NCBI GenBank assembly: GCA_016840645.1 | Contig: JAEORY010000261.1 | Location: forward strand, 1-6,055 | Source: Candidatus Borrarchaeota archaeon | GTDB lineage: Archaea > Asgardarchaeota > Sifarchaeia > Borrarchaeales > Borrarchaeaceae | Direction: 5' to 3' | DNA length: 6,055 nucleotides | In this document: positions 1 to 4,285 of the stretch, in pieces | Numbering within the stretch: the stretch's first letter is position 1 | Layout of the letters: every line of letters begins with the position of its first letter | Notes under the pieces: generated by a model | The model's database searches: none | Seen by the model: only the letters and a program-made list of their open reading frames with translations | What the model was told of the DNA's origin: nothing | Program-made: the position numbers and the translations under genes

Positions 1-190
1 TGCATGAGGTCGCTATCCAGCATCGCAAGAAATTCCCCTGAATAAGGGGCAGGATAGTGAGTGAGCAGCGTGTGCAACCTGGTAAGCTTCCGTAAGCCCA
101 TAGACGTAGGCGAAGCATCGCTTCCCGTGAGGGAACGAGACCACCATGGAAAGCTGGAAGCCCCATCCGAAAGGCTGGGGAGGATGTCAC
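1..190 (+). ncRNA. Omega-RNA (reRNA)-like structured right end of an IS200/IS605 (TnpB) element
   Basis: Seen: this stretch folds into successive hairpins. A 9-bp stem pairs 10-18 with 52-60 (one G-T pair) and encloses an inner hairpin CCCCT 35-39 / AGGGG 45-49. Further stems are GCTT 86-89 / AAGC 94-97, GCGA 110-113 / TCGC 118-121, and TTCCC 122-126 / GGGAA 131-135 with a GTGA loop. The last is CCCCATCC 161-168 / GGCTGGGG 173-180 (one mismatch) with a GAAA loop, followed by AGGATGTCAC. Known: IS200/IS605 right ends carry such a CCCC/GGGG subterminal hairpin, and the guide RNA of TnpB is made from the 3' end of tnpB plus this right end, with the guide beginning just past the element boundary. 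Inferred: the boundary is near 190 and the guide would start with the bases after GTCAC. An IscB-type (HEARO) RNA is an alternative. The tnpB body, if present, is outside the window. Confidence 0.6.
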
Positions 191-195
191 CGTGA
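61..195 (+). pseudogene. Possible TnpB C-terminal tail (fragment)
   Basis: This frame is open for 44 codons and ends at TGA 193-195. Its last part reads VREREHHGKLEAPSERLGR-like text (actual: LPVRERDHHGKLEAPSERLG). In many TnpB proteins the C-terminus runs into the right-end hairpin and reads like ...EAPS.R.G, which matches from memory of the family only. In the same frame, stops at 43-45 (TAA), 55-57 (TAG) and 58-60 (TGA) cut it off from anything upstream, and no catalytic DED motif or zinc finger lies in the window. It is therefore a decayed or frameshifted tail, or only a chance reading through the RNA scaffold. It overlaps the structured RNA above and shares its orientation, opposite to all other genes here. 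Confidence 0.35.
161..190 (+). mobile_element. IS200/IS605-type right-end hairpin and terminus, copy 1
   Basis: The hairpin CCCCA 161-165 / TGGGG 176-180, extended by CC/GG around a GAAA tetraloop (169-172), is followed by AGGATGTCAC. The 15-mer TGGGGAGGATGTCAC (176-190) recurs exactly at 4266-4280, and the surrounding 22 bases match at 20 positions. The recurrence and its position at the end of a folded segment mark it as a mobile-element terminus rather than a host terminator. No left end is in the window. Confidence 0.6.
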
Positions 196-393
196 TCCTA
201 AACTTTCTGCATTAATTTTTATCTTTTGAGTTCAAAAAGTTTGTTTTCTATGCATCCTTTATTCGCACATTCGTAGGGATTCGTATACTCAATAAAATTT
301 ATGTAAATTGAATGAAGCGTTGTCCTAGGACTGCAAAATGAAGACATCAACTGAGAGAAACAAAAATTAGAACATGAAGCACACTGTGAATTC
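196..393. other. Non-coding gap between element end and NMD3 3' end
   Basis: No convincing gene is visible on either strand. The segment is AT-rich, unlike the GC-richer folded segment before it, so base composition changes at about 195. A short direct repeat ATTCGTA occurs twice near 267-285. The left part would be the guide/flank of the element; the right part should hold the 3' end of the NMD3 transcript. Confidence 0.5.
351..370 (-). terminator. Oligo-T stretch after NMD3
   Basis: Read on the minus strand, about 25 bases past the NMD3 stop, the sequence is TAATTTTTGTTTCTCTC. Archaeal RNA polymerase can stop at short U-rich runs without a hairpin. The run is modest (five T), so this is a weak call. 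Confidence 0.3.
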
Positions 394-1497
394 TTAATTC
401 TCTAAAAGAAAGACGTTATCATTGATCTGAAAACCTTTAATGGTATCTCCACTTACAATGCTTTTGTTAATTTCTTTTTGGACTTCATAAGTCTCATAGG
501 TTTTCATATTCATGATTTGGAGAGAATCAGGGGTTTCAGCGATTACGAGATATGAATGCAAATACTCTTCTTGTGGAAGAACCTCTAATTGTCGATTAGA
601 AATTTGTGTCCATAGGTTTTTTGCTAAAAGGGAGCGATGTGCTTTGGTTTTGAGGTTATGAAGTGAAATTTTACCTCCTCCAATAGCATGAATCTCATAA
701 AAGGAATCATCCAGTTTAATAAAATCTCCAACTTGGAAATGAGGGATTCTAACAGATATATAAACCCGATATCGTCTTTTATTTGTGGATTTATCTAAGC
801 CGACGAGTTTTGAGGTTGTTTTTATTAATGCCGCAACTGAATCTCGAAGAGTAGAGGCAAGTGTAATAGCTGAATTAGACGAAACGAAGTACAAATCCAT
901 GCCTTCATTTTTTTGAACAATCTTTGATACAATAGCCTGAGGAGGTTCTTTAAATCGGTTTTTGATAGTATTTTCAATCAACGATAGAATTTTTTCACGT
1001 TCTTCTGGAGAAAGAGTTCCTTTCGCTCCGCGTACCTGAAGTATCGCTTCGTAAGACCCGCTTTTAACTCGGGAACATCTTGGACAAAGTTGATATTCAA
1101 AAGGAATTGAGATTTTGCTGATCTCACTGTAGGGTTCTGTTGCAATTTGGCTACGTTTGATAGTAACTGTTACGTCTATTTCTTTTGAAGCCTCATCCAA
1201 CGAAAACTCGGGTTCAATTGAAATGAGTTCATCGGATTTTTGTAGATTTATACTTTCTTTTACCTTTTTTATGACAAAAGATTCAATAAATTGAGTTAGA
1301 TTGTCCGAAGAAGGGTAATGCCATCTGTTACCACTTTTAGTCGCCATGCAATGAGGACATATAAGAACAGACATGGGTTTTTTGAAAGTTATAGCCGGTG
1401 TTTCCTCTTTATAACATTTAGGACAAAGAGTGCCAATGAGAGACACTTCAGGCTCTAATTTTCCGCATTTGATACAGAAACGTGTAGGTGAAGGTAT
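394..1497 (-). CDS. nmd3: NMD3 family protein (large ribosomal subunit factor)
   Basis: Archaeal homologue of eukaryotic NMD3, the adaptor that binds the 60S subunit interface during late maturation and export. The archaeal protein probably acts on the 50S subunit in the cytoplasm. Seen: four CxxC knuckles (CIKC 8-11, CPKC 25-28, CPHC 47-50, CPRC 138-141 with the family-typical CPRCSRVKSGSYEA), then a mixed alpha/beta region and a C-terminal beta-rich part (about 250-367) consistent with the OB/eIF5A-like domain. The first ordinary start codon in frame is GTG at 1446, but starting there would lose CIKC. The frame stays open upstream to a TAA at 1513-1515 with no ATG, GTG or TTG, so I place the start at the ATA of 1495-1497 with low certainty. 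Fallback span: 394-1446, 350 residues. It is the last gene of the RPA-like/aIF2-beta/DUF424 cluster. Confidence 0.92.
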   Translation of the reverse strand: MPSPTRFCIKCGKLEPEVSLIGTLCPKCYKEETPAITFKKPMSVLICPHCMATKSGNRWHYPSSDNLTQFIESFVIKKVKESINLQKSDELISIEPEFSLDEASKEIDVTVTIKRSQIATEPYSEISKISIPFEYQLCPRCSRVKSGSYEAILQVRGAKGTLSPEEREKILSLIENTIKNRFKEPPQAIVSKIVQKNEGMDLYFVSSNSAITLASTLRDSVAALIKTTSKLVGLDKSTNKRRYRVYISVRIPHFQVGDFIKLDDSFYEIHAIGGGKISLHNLKTKAHRSLLAKNLWTQISNRQLEVLPQEEYLHSYLVIAETPDSLQIMNMKTYETYEVQKEINKSIVSGDTIKGFQINDNVFLLEN

Positions 1498-1512
1498 AAA
1501 AGTCGCCCCTTC

Positions 1513-1530
1513 TTAAATTTATTATTATAA
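1513..1530 (-). promoter_or_regulatory. TATA-like box in front of NMD3
   Basis: On the minus strand the gap between DUF424 and NMD3 holds TTATAATAATAAATTTAAG, a good match to an archaeal TATA box. Counting about 25 bases downstream puts transcription start near the proposed ATA start, which would give a leaderless or nearly leaderless NMD3 message. NMD3 could equally be read through from the upstream genes. Confidence 0.35.
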
Positions 1531-1575
1531 CACAAGATAACTAAAAGGGAGAGAAAGGCATAGATTCCATGGTGA

Positions 1576-1875
1576 CTACATACAAATTATTTGCGCGTGA
1601 GGAACTCCACAAATACAAATCACACTATGTTCACTGATTATGCCATCATCGATCATTTTTGCGATGATTTTTTCCCCAAGGACATTTATGATGGTAGCAC
1701 CATTCATGGCTTGAATACCGTCTTCTAATGTACCCAAGGTTCCTTTATAGAAATTCTCTTCGATATTCAGTTTACTTTTACCATCAGAGAATTTTTTTCC
1801 GAGTATATCAGCATCGCACACTGCTACCATAATATCTCTTTCCGTTTTAAAGACTCGAAAATATACTTTTGTCAT
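1576..1875 (-). CDS. DUF424 family protein
   Basis: A 99-residue protein that I recognise as the archaeal DUF424 family. No biochemical role is established that I know of. Seen: an N-terminal beta strand (KVYFRVFKTERDIMVAVCD, 3-21), a central segment with the LNIEENFYKG stretch (36-45), an NVLGEKIIAKMIDDGII helix region (64-80), and the C-terminal GVPHAQ motif (90-95) typical of the family. It has full family length. The start is ATG with GGTGG seven bases upstream. It lies 42 bases after aIF2-beta and before NMD3, in the same direction. This context suggests a part in translation or ribosome handling, but that rests only on neighbourhood. Confidence 0.87.
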   Translation of the reverse strand: MTKVYFRVFKTERDIMVAVCDADILGKKFSDGKSKLNIEENFYKGTLGTLEDGIQAMNGATIINVLGEKIIAKMIDDGIISEHSVICICGVPHAQIICM

Positions 1876-1917
1876 TGGAATTCCACCAAGGAAAATCTTA
1901 TGCTTTGCTCTTCATTC

Positions 1918-2340
1918 TTATTTCAGTTTTGTAACTGCTTCTTTTGCACCGCATGCCTCACATTTAATAAAATGATAAGGGCCTTCTTTTAACAGAACTG
2001 TATCTGGAGATGTGCAAGTTGGGCAAATGAGGTAGCGTTTGGCATAGCGTTCAATCAAACCGTTAAGGAAGTTCTTCGAGAATTTTCCCGCGAATATAGT
2101 TCGTGGTCCATCCCTAGTGCCTGCAGTCGCTAATTCTCTAGTCAAGAATTTCAAAATATGTGCGGGTTCTCTATTTAATTTGCTAGTAATATCTTTCCAA
2201 TTCTGTACCACAGTCCTGTTACCTTCTATGAAAAGGTCTACACTAGGTATTTCGAATCGTTTATGATGGTAAATGTCTGGGGGGACTTGTTCTTTTGCTT
2301 TTTTCAGCAGTTCACCATAATCAAAGAAATCAGCATCCAT
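1918..2340 (-). CDS. eif2b: Translation initiation factor 2 subunit beta (aIF2-beta)
   Basis: Beta subunit of the heterotrimeric aIF2 that brings initiator Met-tRNA to the small ribosomal subunit with GTP. Seen: the N-terminal helix that docks on the gamma subunit (FDYGELLKKAKEQVP, 6-20); the central alpha/beta domain (about 30-98) with the family run GNRTVVQNWKDI and AGTRDG; and the C-terminal zinc ribbon with C106, C109, C127 and C130, including CPTCTSPDT. At 140 residues it is full length for an archaeal subunit. A strong ribosome binding site, GAGGTGAT (2346-2353 on the minus strand), sits five bases before the ATG, inside the 14-base gap after the RPA-like gene, so the two genes are probably co-transcribed. 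Nothing looks damaged. Confidence 0.97.
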   Translation of the reverse strand: MDADFFDYGELLKKAKEQVPPDIYHHKRFEIPSVDLFIEGNRTVVQNWKDITSKLNREPAHILKFLTRELATAGTRDGPRTIFAGKFSKNFLNGLIERYAKRYLICPTCTSPDTVLLKEGPYHFIKCEACGAKEAVTKLK

Positions 2341-2345
2341 AATTT

Positions 2346-2353
2346 ATCACCTC
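2346..2353 (-). promoter_or_regulatory. Strong ribosome binding site of aIF2-beta
   Basis: GAGGTGAT matches the complement of the archaeal 16S rRNA 3' end (GGAGGTGATC) over eight bases and sits five bases before the ATG. It fixes the aIF2-beta start and, because it begins one base past the stop codon of the preceding gene, indicates reinitiation or coupled translation. Confidence 0.8.
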
Positions 2354-2354
2354 G

Positions 2355-3095
2355 TTACAATTCTTTATAGCGACCTGGTTCTGGTTCATATATGACTCCT
2401 TCGTTTAATAAATCTAATATAATTGTTTCTACAGCATCCTCATCGTCTTCTGAAGAGTTTTCTACGATTTCTTTATAAGATGCACCTTTCCCTGTGTCAA
2501 GTGTTCTTATAAGGTCCATTACTTCTTTTCTTGTGTCGACTTCACTTTCTTGTGGAGGCTGCTTTTCAATTTCTTCAGTACGTTTAGGTTTTTCTGGTTC
2601 TTTTTTTGGTTCTTGTTCTTCGGGTTCTTGTTCTTCGGGTTCTTGTTCTTCGGGTTGTGTTTTAGTTATGGTTTTACTACCCATCAGTTTTTGTAACTCA
2701 AGAATTTCTAGCTGACGTAGCAGCTCAACATTAACATCTTCTACTTTAATGACGTTTTCAGGAATTATGAATAATTCTCCATCTTCTTGTTGACGTATTT
2801 TTCCAATAACGTCTACAATGTCCCCAACCTTATAATCTGCAAGTGTTTCTACGTCTTCCCGCCAGGCTTTTAGTCTAATAGTATCAGTTGCATCATCTAG
2901 CGTGAATGAAGTGTACTTTTTTTCTACATTGTCGTATCTCTGCACTATTGTACATAAGAGTCTCACCCTAGTGACAGGACCAATCGAGGTATCTAAGAAG
3001 GCTCCTGTTTCTTTTCGAATATACGAACCAGCATATAAATCGGAGATATGCAATTTGTATGCAGTAAGTCGGGGTCTTAACTTCATAGTTTTCAT
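2355..3095 (-). CDS. RPA32-like single-stranded nucleic acid binding protein (OB fold + winged helix)
   Basis: Seen: a short N-terminal part (1-37); an OB-fold (about 38-118: strands around VTRVRLLCTIVQRYDN, TSFTLDDATDTIRLKAW, VGDIVDVIGKIRQ, ELFIIPENVIKV); a helix (121-139); an acidic/Pro/Lys linker (141-188) with three PEEQE units; and a C-terminal winged helix (189-246) ending GVIYEPEPGRYK. OB fold, flexible linker and wHTH is the layout of RPA32/RPA2, so binding single-stranded DNA in replication or repair is the likely role. Stn1-like or RNA-binding use cannot be excluded. ATG 3095 has AGGA only one base upstream, while the next ATG at 3086 has it ten bases away, so the start may be 3086 (243 residues). 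It heads the cluster with aIF2-beta, DUF424 and NMD3. Confidence 0.85.
   Translation of the reverse strand: MKTMKLRPRLTAYKLHISDLYAGSYIRKETGAFLDTSIGPVTRVRLLCTIVQRYDNVEKKYTSFTLDDATDTIRLKAWREDVETLADYKVGDIVDVIGKIRQQEDGELFIIPENVIKVEDVNVELLRQLEILELQKLMGSKTITKTQPEEQEPEEQEPEEQEPKKEPEKPKRTEEIEKQPPQESEVDTRKEVMDLIRTLDTGKGASYKEIVENSSEDDEDAVETIILDLLNEGVIYEPEPGRYKEL
2611..2655 (-). repeat. Three perfect 15-bp tandem repeats in the linker of the RPA-like gene
   Basis: The unit TCTTGTTCTTCGGGT (plus strand) occurs three times without a mismatch. On the coding strand it gives PEEQE repeats in the linker between OB fold and winged helix. The repeats keep frame (15 bp), so copy-number change would alter linker length without breaking the gene. 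Perfect identity implies recent expansion. Confidence 0.9.
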
Positions 3096-3133
3096 TTCCT
3101 GAAAGTATGATAAACTGGTCTATCAGATGTGCA

Positions 3134-3162
3134 ATAATATATTCTCAATTTAATTTATAATT
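3134..3162 (-). promoter_or_regulatory. Candidate TATA region of the RPA-like/aIF2-beta/DUF424/NMD3 cluster
   Basis: On the minus strand, 40-65 bases before the RPA-like start, lie AATTATAAATTAAATT and GAATATATTATTG. Either could serve as TATA box, with transcription beginning near 3110-3130 and a short leader. This is based on AT-rich motif and distance only. Confidence 0.4.
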
Positions 3163-3176
3163 TCTCCGAAAGAAGA

Positions 3177-3197
3177 CCCCCCCAACAAGTTGGGGGA
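3177..3197 (-). terminator. GC-rich hairpin downstream of mtnP
   Basis: CCCCCAA 3179-3185 pairs perfectly with TTGGGGG 3190-3196 around a CAAG loop. On the minus strand it is followed by GTCTTCTTTC, a poor T tract, about 125 bases past the mtnP stop. It lies between mtnP and the next promoter, as a terminator would. Read on the plus strand, it also resembles an IS200/IS605 right-end hairpin (see findings). Confidence 0.4.
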
Positions 3198-3321
3198 ATG
3201 AATTGCGTGTTTTACTTGTTTCACTTTCACCGTAGTGTCCCCCAGCTTTAAATAGGTTTTTGCAGATAGTAAATCTAGTGAAATGAATAGCAGGGGAACA
3301 CAGGGAGAAAATAAAGAGATC

Positions 3322-4149
3322 TTACGCAGTTGCACCTGCTAGCGCGGAAGGACAAGGACATGATTTTTCCTTAGGAACTAGATTCACGGCTTCTCTTAGA
3401 ATTTTTTTCACATTTTCAATGTTCTGTCCGAAGATCACACCTACTTCTTCATGTGAGATTTTTTGCTGCATCCCAGCTGCGAAGTTTGTACTCATGGAAA
3501 TACTTGCATAGCACAATTCAAGTTCACGCGCTAAAACAGCTTCAGGAGCCGCAGTCATACCAACAACTGTCGCACCTAAGATGCGAAAGGCATTGATTTC
3601 TGCGGGGGTCTCGAAGCGAGGGCCAGAAGTTCTTACATAGACGCCTCCATCTCTTACGGGAACTCCAGTTTTGCTAGCGCTCTCTAAGAGTACACTTCGC
3701 AATTCTGGGCAAAAAGGCTGACTCACATCGATATGAACAGTGCCCGAAACTTTTCGGCCATCATTGAGTTCAATAGTCGTATCGCCATCATAAAAGGTAT
3801 AGGGTTCTTCTTTTGTCATGTCTAAAAACTGATCAACGACACACATATTCCCTGGAGGGAGATTTGGGTCAAGAGTTCCAACGGCATTTGATACGAGAAT
3901 TCTTTCCACGTCGAGTTGCATCAAACCGTAGATGTTTGCGCGATAATTTACTTTATGGGGTGGAATTGCATGCGAAACCTTTTCATTCCCGGGACGTGAA
4001 TGTCTAGGAAGAAATGCGACCTCAATATCATTTATACTTCCGATTTCAATTCGAGGTGTCTTTCCAAAAGGTGTGTCTACAAAAGTATGTGTTGGGTTTT
4101 GTAAAAGCTCATATAAGCCAGAGCCTCCGATGATGGCTATTCTAGGCAT
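3322..4149 (-). CDS. mtnP: Methylthioadenosine/methylthioinosine phosphorylase family (purine nucleoside phosphorylase type)
   Basis: Cleaves a 5'-methylthio-purine nucleoside with phosphate to the free base and methylthioribose 1-phosphate, in sulfur salvage and purine recycling. Seen: GGSGLYE (8-14), PRHSRPG (48-54), HAIPPHKVNYRANI (60-73), NAVGTL (88-93), VRTSGPRFETPAEI (172-185) and GMTAAPEA (197-204), all phosphate or substrate site motifs of the family. Full length at 275 residues. The C-terminal CPC (264-266) matches the CxC motif known in thermostable archaeal homologues. At the base-binding position it has T221-N222, not the Asp expected for adenine, which favours 6-oxopurines (see findings). 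I chose ATG 4149 because GGTGAT lies four bases upstream; an in-frame TTG at 4161 would add four residues and is unlikely. It has its own leader and is not tightly joined to pfkA. Confidence 0.94.
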   Translation of the reverse strand: MPRIAIIGGSGLYELLQNPTHTFVDTPFGKTPRIEIGSINDIEVAFLPRHSRPGNEKVSHAIPPHKVNYRANIYGLMQLDVERILVSNAVGTLDPNLPPGNMCVVDQFLDMTKEEPYTFYDGDTTIELNDGRKVSGTVHIDVSQPFCPELRSVLLESASKTGVPVRDGGVYVRTSGPRFETPAEINAFRILGATVVGMTAAPEAVLARELELCYASISMSTNFAAGMQQKISHEEVGVIFGQNIENVKKILREAVNLVPKEKSCPCPSALAGATA

Positions 4150-4153
4150 GTTT

Positions 4154-4159
4154 ATCACC
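4154..4159 (-). promoter_or_regulatory. Ribosome binding site deciding the mtnP start
   Basis: GGTGAT, complementary to the archaeal 16S rRNA tail, is four bases before ATG 4149. It overlaps the codons that a TTG start at 4161 would need, so the ATG is preferred. Confidence 0.75.
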
Positions 4160-4169
4160 AAAATAAAAT

Positions 4170-4188
4170 TTCTAAAAATATCTTAGAA
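4170..4188 (-). promoter_or_regulatory. Inverted repeat in the mtnP leader, possible operator
   Basis: TTCTAA (4170-4175) and TTAGAA (4183-4188) form a perfect dyad with a 7-base spacer, 20-40 bases before the mtnP start. A TATA-like AAAAATATA (minus strand, about 4199-4207) lies just upstream, so the dyad would be near the transcription start, where an archaeal repressor could act. In such AT-rich DNA it may be chance. Confidence 0.3.
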
Positions 4189-4197
4189 CATTTTACG

Positions 4198-4208
4198 TAT
4201 ATTTTTCT
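4198..4208 (-). promoter_or_regulatory. Candidate TATA box of mtnP
   Basis: Minus strand reads AGAAAAATATACG about 50 bases before the mtnP ATG. The expected start of transcription would be about 4175, leaving a leader of about 25 bases that contains the GGTGAT ribosome binding site. Confidence 0.4.
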
Positions 4209-4241
4209 GACCATAAGATTCAATGCATTTAACTTTATCTG

Positions 4242-4280
4242 CAGGAAGTCTCTTTCTGAGAGGGTGGGGAGGATGTCACG
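4242..4280 (+). mobile_element. Decayed IS200/IS605-type right end, copy 2
   Basis: The plus-strand segment aligns with 153-190 along its whole length: GCAGGAAG against GCTGGAAG, a diverged stem, then GAGAGGG TGGGGAGGATGTCAC against GAAAGGC plus the same 15 bases, with one extra base. The CCCC arm is lost, leaving only a short CTCT/AGAG hairpin. The TnpB-tail reading is broken by a stop and by the one-base shift. It ends five bases beyond the pfkA stop. No tnpB body lies to its left, where mtnP and its promoter occupy the space, so it is a solitary remnant or a small non-autonomous derivative. Confidence 0.5.
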
Positions 4281-4285
4281 AAAAT

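Noticed and set aside
1..190. RNase P RNA, SRP RNA or a tRNA/rRNA fragment
   Set aside because: None of the conserved cores is visible (no SRP helix 8 GGAAGG-type motif, no RNase P ACAGNRA-type region, no tRNA arms), and the terminal motif recurs at 4266 as mobile-element ends do.
2611..2655. CRISPR-like array
   Set aside because: The 15-bp units are directly adjacent with no spacers and lie inside a coding linker.
2494..2715. Plus-strand frame rich in Ser, Cys and Gly
   Set aside because: It is the antisense reading of the acidic repeat linker of the RPA-like gene; its repeats come from that linker.
3150..3335. Small minus-strand frame between mtnP and the RPA-like gene
   Set aside because: It starts inside the end of mtnP, has no ribosome binding site or recognisable domain, and runs through the GC-rich hairpin.
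3322..4161. TTG start of the phosphorylase, four residues upstream
   Set aside because: The ATG at 4149 has GGTGAT at four bases, and MPRIAIIGGSG is the normal family N-terminus.
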